Below, piece by piece: positions 51,661 through 59,467 of a stretch of 64,000 nt of DNA. Position numbers and translations under genes: made by a program. Origin of the DNA: Streptomyces spiroverticillatus (lineage in GTDB: Bacteria; Actinomycetota; Actinomycetes; Streptomycetales; Streptomycetaceae); contig BMUX01000011.1 of assembly GCA_014650415.1 (NCBI GenBank), positions 110,052 through 174,051 on the forward strand. The letters are read 5' to 3'. A model generated the notes under the pieces. That model was given only the letters and a program-made list of their open reading frames with translations. It made no database searches and had not been told where the DNA came from. How positions within the stretch are numbered: position 1 is the first letter of the stretch; each line of letters begins with the position of its first letter.

Positions 51661-53142
51661 TCAGATCGACAGGGTCTCGCGCGATTCCGTCGCGGCCTGC
51701 GGCGCGGGCTTCTGGCGCGGCAGGACCGCGTACAGGGCGGCGGCGACCAGGATCGTCACGACCCAGCCGAGACCGTTCTCGCCCAGCCAGGTGGTGGCCA
51801 GCGGGCCGGTGAACCACTCGACCTTGGTGAAGAGCAGACCGACGACCAGCGCGACGCCCCAGGCGACCATCGCGGTCCAGGCGAAACCGCCCTTGTACCA
51901 GTAGGCGCTGGTGCGCGTGGTGTCCATCAGTGCCTCGCCGTCGTACGACGTACGCGTGAACATGTCGACGCCGAAGACGCCGATCCACGCCGAGAACGCC
52001 ACCGCGAGCAGCGTCAGGAAGGAGATGAACGAGCCGATGAAGCTGGTCGCCACCACCATCAGCAGGAAGCCGAAGACCAGGCTGATGATCGCGTTGACGC
52101 TGACCGCCCAGGCGCGCGGCACCTTGATGCCCAGCGTCTGCGCGGTGAAGCCCGCCGAGTACATCGACATCGAGTTGATGAGGAGCATGCCGATCAGGGC
52201 GATCACCAGGTACGGCACCGAGATCCAGGTCGGCAGCAGCTCACCGATGAAGGACACCGGGTCCTGCGCCTTCGCCAGGTCCGGCGTGGAGACCGCCATG
52301 ACCGCGCCCATCAGCACCATCGGCAGCACCACGATGCCCGCGCCGCCGATCGACGCGCCGACCATGCCCTTGGGCGATGCGGTGCGCGGCAGGTAGCGGG
52401 TGAAGTCCGGGCCCGAGGGGACCCAGCTGATGCCGCCCGCGGCGATCGTGCCGATGCCCGCGATCAGCATCGCGGTGGAGCCCGCGGGCTTGGCGAAGAC
52501 GGACGCCCAGTCGGTGTTCGCGATCAGGTAGACGAGGACGAGCACGCTGAAGACGCCGAAGAGGTACGTCGACCACTTCTGGCACACGCGCAGGGCGTTG
52601 ATGCCGAGGCCGGAGACGACGAAGGTGCAGGCCACGAAGAGGAGGAGGGTGACGACCACCAGGGTGGTGTTGCTCTTCACCCCGAAGAGCAGATCCAGCA
52701 CAGTAAGTACTGCGTACGCGCCGGTCACCGCGTTGATGGTCTCCCAGCCCCAGCGGGCCACCCAGATCAGCGAGCCCGGGAAGAGGTTGCCGCGCTGGCC
52801 GAAGACCGCACGGGAGAGCGCCATGCCGGGGGAGCCGCCGCGCTTGCCGGCGATGGAGATCAGACCGACCAGGCCGTACGAGACGATCGGCGCGGTGATC
52901 GAGACGACCAGAACCTGCCAGAAGTTCAGGCCGTTGAAGACGATCAGGCCCGCGCCCATGGTGAGCAGAAGCACACTGATGTTGGCGGCGACCCAGGTCG
53001 GGAAGAGCTCGCCGACGCGGCCGGTGCGCTCGTTGTCGGGGACGGGCTCCAGACCACGGGTCTCGACGGTGCCCTCGGTCTGGGCTCCGGGCTTGCCCTC
53101 GTTGCCCTCGGCAGGAGGGGTTTCTGCGGTGGTGCTGCTCAT
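51661..53142 (-). CDS. NCS1-family nucleobase/allantoin-type permease
   Basis: 493 residues with ~12 membrane segments. TMGAGLIVFNGLNFWQVLVV, GGSPGMALSRAVFGQRGNLFP, WGWETINAVTGAY and SWVPSGPDFTRYLPRTASPK match the purine-cytosine permease/NCS1 family. Substrate (cytosine, purine, uracil, allantoin or thiamine-related) cannot be decided. The ATG at 53142 (MSSTTAETPP) is preferred; two in-frame starts exist 5 and 12 codons upstream. It is followed by the LLM monooxygenase on the same strand, possibly an uptake-catabolism pair. Confidence 0.9.
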   Translation of the reverse strand: MSSTTAETPPAEGNEGKPGAQTEGTVETRGLEPVPDNERTGRVGELFPTWVAANISVLLLTMGAGLIVFNGLNFWQVLVVSITAPIVSYGLVGLISIAGKRGGSPGMALSRAVFGQRGNLFPGSLIWVARWGWETINAVTGAYAVLTVLDLLFGVKSNTTLVVVTLLLFVACTFVVSGLGINALRVCQKWSTYLFGVFSVLVLVYLIANTDWASVFAKPAGSTAMLIAGIGTIAAGGISWVPSGPDFTRYLPRTASPKGMVGASIGGAGIVVLPMVLMGAVMAVSTPDLAKAQDPVSFIGELLPTWISVPYLVIALIGMLLINSMSMYSAGFTAQTLGIKVPRAWAVSVNAIISLVFGFLLMVVATSFIGSFISFLTLLAVAFSAWIGVFGVDMFTRTSYDGEALMDTTRTSAYWYKGGFAWTAMVAWGVALVVGLLFTKVEWFTGPLATTWLGENGLGWVVTILVAAALYAVLPRQKPAPQAATESRETLSI

Positions 53143-53339
53143 GGTGTGGGGTTCCATGCCTCTCGCTCGGCACGCCACGTCGCGGGCCGGTGGGGGAGTG
53201 ATCGTCAGGACTCTACGCGCGTTGATACAGGCACGGCCATCGTACTTTGACCCGACTGCGCCCCTGAAAAGGGGTATGTCGCTTGGAGGAAGCCACCACG
53301 AGGGCCCCGGGCGAACTCGTGGCCGATACTGGTGGGGTT

Positions 53340-54548
53340 ATGGACATCCTCATCCTTGCTGTAGTCATCGCCCTGGTCGCGGTCGGCGCGATCAGCGGGC
53401 TCGTGGTCAGCAGCCGCAAGAAGAAGCAGCTGCCGCCCTCGGCACCGCCGAGCACGCCGACCATCACTGCCCCGCCCGCCGAACCTCAGGTCGGTGAGGA
53501 CGCCGCTCCGCCGAAGGACGAAGCGCGCCGCACCATCGAGGAGGTCGAGCTTCCCGACGCGCCCGTCGTCGTCGAGGAGCCGGTCGTCGAGCCGGAGCCG
53601 GAGGCCCCCGCACTCGACGTCCCCGAGCCCACCGCCGGCCGCCTGGTGCGCCTGCGCGCCCGGCTCGCCCGCTCCCAGAACTCCCTGGGCAAGGGTCTAC
53701 TGACCCTGCTCTCCCGGGACAACCTCGACGAGGACACCTGGGAGGAGATCGAGGACACCCTCCTCACCGCCGACGTCGGCGTCGCCCCCACCCAGGAGCT
53801 CGTCGAGCGCCTGCGCGAGCGCGTCCGCGTGCTCGGCACCCGCACCCCCGACGAGCTGCGCACCCTCCTCCGCGAGGAGCTGCTGAACCTCGTCGGCACC
53901 GACTTCGACCGCGCCGTGAAGACGGAGAGCGGCGTCGACACCCCCGGCGTCGTCATGGTCGTCGGCGTCAACGGCACCGGCAAGACCACCACCACCGGCA
54001 AGCTCGCCCGCGTCCTGGTGGCCGACGGCCGCTCGGTCGTGCTCGGCGCCGCCGACACCTTCCGCGCCGCCGCCGCCGACCAGCTCCAGACCTGGGGCGA
54101 CCGGGTCGGCGCGCGCACCGTGCGCGGCCCCGAGGGCGGCGACCCGGCGTCGATCGCCTTCGACGCCGTCAAGGAAGGCATCGCGGAGGGCGCGGACGTC
54201 GTGCTCATCGACACCGCGGGCCGCCTGCACACCAAGACCGGCCTCATGGACGAGCTCGGCAAGGTCAAGCGCGTCGTGGAGAAGCACGGCCCGCTGGACG
54301 AGGTGCTGCTTGTCCTGGACGCCACCACCGGTCAGAACGGCCTGGTGCAGGCGCGGGTCTTCGCCGAGGTCGTGGACATCACCGGCATCGTCCTCACCAA
54401 GCTCGACGGCACCGCCAAGGGCGGCATCGTCGTCGCCGTCCAGCGCGAGCTCGGTGTGCCGGTGAAGCTGGTGGGTCTCGGTGAGGGCGCGGACGACCTG
54501 GCTCCGTTCGAGCCGGAGGCGTTCGTGGACGCGCTCATCGGGGACTGA
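53340..54548 (+). CDS. ftsY: Signal recognition particle receptor FtsY
   Basis: 402 residues. An N-terminal membrane helix (LILAVVIALVAVGAISGLVV, ~3-22) precedes an acidic A-like region (VVVEEPVVEPEPEAPALDVP) and the NG domain. G1 is GVNGTGKTTTTGKLA, the insertion box GAADTFRAAAADQL, G3 DTAGRLHTK, G4 TKLDGTAKGG. It docks the SRP-ribosome complex, via Ffh, at the membrane. The ATG at 53340 is chosen because the membrane helix starts there; GATACT lies 10 nt upstream, so the leader is very short. The 197 nt upstream contain no other gene. Confidence 0.97.
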   Translation: MDILILAVVIALVAVGAISGLVVSSRKKKQLPPSAPPSTPTITAPPAEPQVGEDAAPPKDEARRTIEEVELPDAPVVVEEPVVEPEPEAPALDVPEPTAGRLVRLRARLARSQNSLGKGLLTLLSRDNLDEDTWEEIEDTLLTADVGVAPTQELVERLRERVRVLGTRTPDELRTLLREELLNLVGTDFDRAVKTESGVDTPGVVMVVGVNGTGKTTTTGKLARVLVADGRSVVLGAADTFRAAAADQLQTWGDRVGARTVRGPEGGDPASIAFDAVKEGIAEGADVVLIDTAGRLHTKTGLMDELGKVKRVVEKHGPLDEVLLVLDATTGQNGLVQARVFAEVVDITGIVLTKLDGTAKGGIVVAVQRELGVPVKLVGLGEGADDLAPFEPEAFVDALIGD

Positions 54549-54566
54549 CCCCCGCATCCTCACGAA

Positions 54567-54607
54567 GAAGGGCCCCACCACATGGTGCAGATGTGGTGGG
54601 GCCCTTC
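54567..54607. terminator. Terminator between ftsY and the prim-pol-like gene
   Basis: A perfect 17-bp stem (GAAGGGCCCCACCACAT and its complement, 7-nt loop) between convergent genes; probably works in both directions. Confidence 0.9.
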
Positions 54608-54650
54608 GGCTTGTGTGCGTACGGTTGTGGGGCCGTCCGGTGTACGGCGC

Positions 54651-55304
54651 TCAGGCCAGGTGCCGGTGACAGATGTACGCCAGCGTGCCCAGCAGCAGCC
54701 GGGCCTGCGGGGGCTTCGTCGCCGTGTCGAGCGACGGCGGGCGCAGCCACTGGACGTGCCCCAGGCCCGCGTGGTCCGAGGGGGGAGCGGTCAGGTACGA
54801 ACCCGGGCCCAGACAGCGCAGATCCAGGTCCGCGTCGTCCCAGCCCATCCGGTACAGCAGCTCCGGCAGCGCCGCCGCAGCCCCCGGCGCCACGAAGAAG
54901 TGCGCCCGCCCGTCCGGCGTCACGCTCACCGGGCCCAGCGGCACGCCCATCCGCTCCAGCCGGATCAGCGCCCGGCGGCCCGCCGCCTCCGCCACCTCCA
55001 GCACGTCGAAGGTCCGGCCCACCGGGAGCAGCACCGCTGCCCCGGGGAACTGCGCCCACGCCGCCGTGACGTCGTCCAGCGTCGCCCCGGCCGGGACGAC
55101 CTGCGCGAAGTCGAAGGGATGGGCGCCGGGCGCCTCGCACAAGGTGTTGCCGCAGGAGCAGACTCCCGCGACGGCCCTCGCTCCCGGGACCACGTCCCAG
55201 CCCCACAGCCCGGTGTACTCCGCCACCGCTGTGCCCTCTGACGTACGGCTGCGGCGCCGTGTGCCGGAGCGCATGTCCCGGATGCCGCCGATCGTGAAGC
55301 CCAT
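54651..55304 (-). CDS. Bifunctional DNA primase/polymerase N-terminal domain-like protein
   Basis: A 217-residue protein with a prim-pol-type fold. WGWDVVPGARAVAGVCSCG and CEAPGAHPFDFAQVVPAG near the N-terminus carry three Cys and the GxHP-like element; AWAQFPGAAVLLPVGRTFDV and LRCLGPGSYLTAPPSDH follow. In annotated Streptomyces genomes similar proteins are named bifunctional DNA primase/polymerase, but no catalytic DxD pair is clear here, so enzymatic activity is doubtful. GGAGGGGGC precedes the ATG at 55304. It sits between ftsY and nsdA. Confidence 0.78.
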   Translation of the reverse strand: MGFTIGGIRDMRSGTRRRSRTSEGTAVAEYTGLWGWDVVPGARAVAGVCSCGNTLCEAPGAHPFDFAQVVPAGATLDDVTAAWAQFPGAAVLLPVGRTFDVLEVAEAAGRRALIRLERMGVPLGPVSVTPDGRAHFFVAPGAAAALPELLYRMGWDDADLDLRCLGPGSYLTAPPSDHAGLGHVQWLRPPSLDTATKPPQARLLLGTLAYICHRHLA

Positions 55305-55808
55305 GCCCCCTCCAACGGGTCGAACTCGCCGGTGGTTACGAGGCGGAGCGGCTCGGTGACTCTCCGTCATGTCGGTGGTGCCGTCGATCCGGCTTCGGCG
55401 GCGCTCCGGGGCGTCCGGGGTGGTGCGGGGCGGTGCGCGCGCCGAGGCGTGCGTCGCTCCGCCGGATCCTGATCGTCCCGTGTCAAGTGAATCGCGCCTC
55501 GCGCGAAGGGAGTTCACTCGGAGGGGTGGCGAATGGTGGCGTTTCTGTAAGTGCCCTCGCTACGGGGGTGATCGTAGGATTACTTTCGGTGCATGGACCC
55601 CGGAGGTGCGCGCGTTCGTGGGTATGCCGGGGGCAAGCCGGTTTCCCGTTCGAGGGGGCGCATCGTGGGTACAGAGGGCGTCAACTCACGGCATTCTGTA
55701 AGGGGTTGTGTCCCGGCGGATGTGGTGGACGCAGGTCCCAGACAGGGCATGGATGCGGCAGGAATCCCGGAGCGCGGTGTGCGGCCCGCTCCGGACGACG
55801 GACGACGA
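55305..55808. other. Divergent intergenic region upstream of nsdA
   Basis: About 500 nt. The frame of nsdA is open back to an ATG at 55593, and TAGGAT at 55575-55580 could be a -10 box for it, but codons between 55593 and ~55850 are much less G/C-biased than the gene, suggesting mostly untranslated leader. No other gene is seen. Confidence 0.45.
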
Positions 55809-57299
55809 ATGGGGGGCGTTCCCGTGGGCGGCAGCAGCGCTGGTGCAGGAAACGCTGGAAAGCGCCCGAACGAGCAGCTCGGTTCGTGGTTCGCGCGCAG
55901 CGGCTGGTCCAAGGGCGAGCTGGCGCGTCAGGTCAACCGCAGGGCACGGCAGATGGGCGCCCACCACATCAGCACCGACACCTCCCGGGTGCGCCGCTGG
56001 CTGGACGGGGAGAACCCCCGCGAACCCATTCCGCGCATCCTCTCCGAGCTGTTCTCCGAGCGCTTCGGCGCCGTCGTCGCCATCGAGGACCTCGGGCTGC
56101 GCGCCGCCCACCAGTCGCCCTCCGTCTCCGGCGTTGACCTGCCGTGGGCCGGGCCGCAGACCGTCTCGCTGCTCAGCGAGTTCTCCCGCAGCGACCTGAT
56201 GCTGGCCCGGCGCGGCTTCCTCGGCTCCTCGCTCGCCCTGTCCGCCGGGCCCGCGCTGATCGAGCCGATGCAGCGCTGGCTGGTTCCCTCGCCGGCCGGT
56301 GATCCGGGACCCGCCGAGACCGCGGGAGCGTCCCGGCGGCCTTCCCGGCTGTCCGAGCCCGAACTGCGGCTCCTCGAAGAGACCACCAAGATGTTCCGCC
56401 AGTGGGACGCCCAGTGCGGCGGCGGACTGCGCCGCAAGGCCGTCGTCGGCCAGCTCCACGAAGTCACCGACCTGCTCCAGGAGCCGCAGCCCGCCGCCAC
56501 CTCCAAGCGGCTCTTCCGCTGCGCCGCCGAACTGGCCGAACTGGCGGGCTGGATGAGCTACGACATCGGGCTCCAGCCCACCGCCCAGAAGTACTTCGTG
56601 CTCGCCCTGCACGCCGCCAAGGAGGCGGGCGACAAGCCGCTCGGCAGTTACGTCCTGTCCAGCATGAGCCGCCAGATGATCCACCTCGGCCGCCCCGACG
56701 ACGCACTCGAACTCATCCACCTCGCCCAGTACGGCAGCCGCGAGTGCGCCACCGCCCGCACCCAGGCCATGCTGTATGCGATGGAGGCCCGCGCCTACGC
56801 CAACATGGGCCAGCCCAGCAAGTGCAAGAGGGCCGTCCGGATGGCCGAGGACACCTTCGTCGACGCAGGCCTCGACGACGAGCAGGACCCCGACTGGATC
56901 GGCTTCTTCTCCGAGGCCGAACTCAACGGCGAGAACTCGCACTCGTACCGCGACCTCGCCTACGTCGCCGGCCGCAGCCCCACCTACGCCTCACTCGCCG
57001 AACCGGTCATGGAGCGGGCCGTGCAGCTCTTCGAGAAGGACACCGAGCACCAGCGCTCGTACGCACTCAACCTCATCGGCATGGCCACCGTGCACCTCCT
57101 CAAGCGCGAGCCCGAGCAGGCCGTCGACTACTCCGAGCGGGCGCTGGAGATCGCCGGGAAGATCCGCTCCGAGCGGGTCAACAACCGGCTGCGCAAGACC
57201 GTCGAAGGTGCTGTGCGGGAGTTCGGCGACGTGGCCGAAGTGCACGATCTCACCGACCAGTTGGGGGCGAAGCTCCCCGAAGCCGCCGAGGCGGTGTAG
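55809..57299 (+). CDS. nsdA: NsdA, negative regulator of sporulation and antibiotic production
   Basis: ~496 residues. An N-terminal region containing LGSWFARSGWSKGELARQVN and STDTSRVRRWLDGENPREPI is DNA-binding-like. A hydrophobic LGSSLALSAGPALIEPM at ~137 follows, and then TPR-like helical repeats (LFRCAAELAELAGWMSYDIG, YFVLALHAAKEAGDKPLGSY, YALNLIGMATVHLLKREPEQ). In S. coelicolor, nsdA mutants sporulate and make antibiotics earlier (literature knowledge). The start is uncertain: ATG 55809 (MGGVPVGGSSAGAG) is chosen by codon bias; 55749 and 55593 are also in frame. Confidence 0.88.
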   Translation: MGGVPVGGSSAGAGNAGKRPNEQLGSWFARSGWSKGELARQVNRRARQMGAHHISTDTSRVRRWLDGENPREPIPRILSELFSERFGAVVAIEDLGLRAAHQSPSVSGVDLPWAGPQTVSLLSEFSRSDLMLARRGFLGSSLALSAGPALIEPMQRWLVPSPAGDPGPAETAGASRRPSRLSEPELRLLEETTKMFRQWDAQCGGGLRRKAVVGQLHEVTDLLQEPQPAATSKRLFRCAAELAELAGWMSYDIGLQPTAQKYFVLALHAAKEAGDKPLGSYVLSSMSRQMIHLGRPDDALELIHLAQYGSRECATARTQAMLYAMEARAYANMGQPSKCKRAVRMAEDTFVDAGLDDEQDPDWIGFFSEAELNGENSHSYRDLAYVAGRSPTYASLAEPVMERAVQLFEKDTEHQRSYALNLIGMATVHLLKREPEQAVDYSERALEIAGKIRSERVNNRLRKTVEGAVREFGDVAEVHDLTDQLGAKLPEAAEAV

Positions 57300-57313
57300 T
57301 CCCCTGCGGGACT
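57298..57313 (+). terminator. Small hairpin at the end of nsdA
   Basis: AGTCCC / GGGACT with a 4-nt loop overlaps the nsdA stop codon, followed by CCTTG. A weak terminator candidate. Confidence 0.35.
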
Positions 57314-57436
57314 CCTTGAACCCGGCCGCGACAGCGACCCCGTGAAGCCCGACTCGGCTCCCCCACGCCAGGTCACCCGGGTAGCTGTCGCGGTCGGCCC
57401 ATGTCTGTCGGCGATGATCGGTCCGTTCATTTCCGC

Positions 57437-57472
57437 GTAACACGTACGACGTCATCGTCACCCCGGCGAAAC
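57437..57472 (+). promoter_or_regulatory. GlnR-type binding site upstream of amtB
   Basis: GTCAC-CCCGGC-GAAAC (57457-57472) matches the actinobacterial GlnR half-box pattern gTnAc-n6-GaAAc exactly. A second a-site, GTAAC (57437-57441), lies 20 bp upstream with a poor partner (GACGT). GlnR is known to activate amtB-glnK-glnD under nitrogen limitation in S. coelicolor. The site is ~95-130 nt before the amtB start. Confidence 0.75.
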
Positions 57473-57565
57473 ACCCAGCGGCATCCGCCGAAACCGCGCT
57501 CCGCCACTCTCAGGGCCCATAACCAGCCACCCCCGCACTGGCCGCCCCGAGACGAGGAGACGCCG

Positions 57566-58939
57566 ATGCCCCCAGGCATCACGACAGACACCCTGCAATC
57601 CGGGCTCGCGGTGACGCTCGCCGCCGACACCCCCACGCTGTCTGCCGCCAACACCGGCTTCATGCTCATCTGTTCCGCCCTGGTGATGCTGATGACACCG
57701 GGCCTGGCCTTCTTCTACGGAGGCATGGTCCGGGTCAAGTCCACCCTGAACATGCTGATGATGAGCTTCATCAGCCTCGGGATCGTCACGATCCTGTGGG
57801 TGCTCTTCGGCTTCAGCCTCGCCTTCGGCGACGACATCGGCTCCGTGATCGGCTGGAGTTCGGACTTCGTCGGGCTGAGCGGCCTCGGCCTCACCGAACT
57901 CTGGGACGGCTACACCGTCCCGATCTACGTCTTCGCCGTCTTCCAGCTGATGTTCGCGATCATCACGCCCGCCCTGATCAGCGGTGCGCTCGCGGACCGG
58001 GTGAAGTTCACCGCCTGGGCGCTGTTCATCACGCTGTGGGCGGTCGTCGTGTACTTCCCCGTCGCCCACTGGGTGTGGGGCGCCGGCGGCTGGCTCTTCG
58101 AGATGGGCGTCATCGACTTCGCGGGCGGTACGGCCGTCCACATCAACGCGGGTGCGGCGGCGCTCGGCGTCATCCTCGTCATCGGCAAGCGGGTCGGCTT
58201 CAAGAAGGACCCGATGCGGCCGCACAGCCTGCCGCTGGTCATGCTCGGCGCGGGCCTGCTGTGGTTCGGCTGGTTCGGCTTCAACGCCGGTTCGTGGCTG
58301 GGCAACGACGACGGTGTGGGCGCGGTCATGTTCGTCAACACCCAGGTCGCCACGGCCGCCGCGATGCTGGCCTGGCTGGCGTACGAGAAGATCCGGCACG
58401 GTGCGTTCACCACGCTGGGCGCGGCCTCGGGCGCGGTGGCCGGACTGGTCGCGATCACCCCGTCCGGCGGCTCCTGCTCCCCGCTCGGCGCGATCGCCAT
58501 CGGTGTCATCGCCGGTGTCGTGTGCGCCATGGCCGTCGGCCTCAAGTACAAGCTGGGTTACGACGACTCCCTGGACGTCGTCGGCGTCCACCTGGTCGGC
58601 GGTGTGCTGGGCTCGCTGCTGGTCGGCTTCTTCGCCACCGGAGGCGTGCAGTCCGAGGCCAAGGGCCTCTTCTACGGCGGCGGGCTCGAGCAGCTCGGCA
58701 AGCAGGCCGTGGGCGTCTTCGCCGTCCTCGCCTACTCTCTCCTGGTCTCCGCGCTCCTCGCCTTCCTCATCGACAAGACGATGGGCATGCGGGTCGAGGA
58801 GGACGTCGAAGTCTCCGGCATCGACCAGACCGAACACGCGGAGACTGCCTACGACTTCACGGGAGCCGGCGGCGGCACCGCGCCCCGCACTCCCGTCCCC
58901 GGCCCGACCGCAGAAGCGAGCAAGAAGGTGGACGCATGA
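57566..58939 (+). CDS. amtB: Ammonium transporter
   Basis: A 457-residue Amt protein with ~11 membrane helices. GLAFFYGGMVRVKSTLNMLM, FQLMFAIITPALISGALADR, DFAGGTAVHINAGAAALGVI (with the first pore His), GWFGFNAGSW and the twin-His partner in VVGVHLVGGVLGSLLVG are all present. It conducts ammonium across the membrane and is blocked by GlnK. GAGGAG precedes the ATG at 57566. Its stop codon overlaps the glnK start (ATGA). Confidence 0.97.
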   Translation: MPPGITTDTLQSGLAVTLAADTPTLSAANTGFMLICSALVMLMTPGLAFFYGGMVRVKSTLNMLMMSFISLGIVTILWVLFGFSLAFGDDIGSVIGWSSDFVGLSGLGLTELWDGYTVPIYVFAVFQLMFAIITPALISGALADRVKFTAWALFITLWAVVVYFPVAHWVWGAGGWLFEMGVIDFAGGTAVHINAGAAALGVILVIGKRVGFKKDPMRPHSLPLVMLGAGLLWFGWFGFNAGSWLGNDDGVGAVMFVNTQVATAAAMLAWLAYEKIRHGAFTTLGAASGAVAGLVAITPSGGSCSPLGAIAIGVIAGVVCAMAVGLKYKLGYDDSLDVVGVHLVGGVLGSLLVGFFATGGVQSEAKGLFYGGGLEQLGKQAVGVFAVLAYSLLVSALLAFLIDKTMGMRVEEDVEVSGIDQTEHAETAYDFTGAGGGTAPRTPVPGPTAEASKKVDA

Positions 58940-59274
58940 AGCTGATCACGGCGGTCGTCAAGCCGCACCGGCTGGACGAGATCAAGGAAGCCCTCCAGGC
59001 CTTCGGGGTCCAGGGCCTGACCGTTACCGAGGCCAGCGGCTACGGCCGCCAGCGCGGCCACACCGAGGTCTACCGGGGCGCCGAGTACACCGTCGACCTG
59101 GTCCCCAAGATCCGCATCGAGGTGCTGGTCGAGGACGAGGACGCCGAGCAGCTGATCGACGTGGTCGTGAAGGCCGCCCGCACCGGCAAGATCGGCGACG
59201 GCAAGGTCTGGAGCGTGCCGGTCGAGACGGCGGTCCGGGTCAGGACGGGGGAGCGCGGGCCGGACGCGTTGTAG
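58936..59274 (+). CDS. glnK: Nitrogen regulatory PII protein GlnK
   Basis: A 112-residue PII protein: MKLITAVVKPHRLDEIKEAL, T-loop GHTEVYRGAEYTVDLVPK with Tyr51, and the C-terminal RTGKIGDGKVW. It senses 2-oxoglutarate and ATP/ADP and gates AmtB; in Streptomyces Tyr51 is adenylylated by GlnD. Overlaps amtB by 4 nt, which keeps the transporter and its regulator in step. Confidence 0.97.
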   Translation: MKLITAVVKPHRLDEIKEALQAFGVQGLTVTEASGYGRQRGHTEVYRGAEYTVDLVPKIRIEVLVEDEDAEQLIDVVVKAARTGKIGDGKVWSVPVETAVRVRTGERGPDAL

Positions 59275-59467
59275 CGCGGAGCGCTGGGTGCGGGCGGGCT
59301 CCGGGTACTGGCGCGGTGCCGGTCGTGGCAGCGGCCGAGCACCGCGCGCTTCCGGAGCCGCACCGGACGCCCCCGGAGACCGTACTGCGAAGGCGGGTCC
59401 CCAGAGGCGGGTCCCGGACGCGGCCCCGGAGCCCGCGGACGTACGAATTCCTGACGACGAACCCCTG

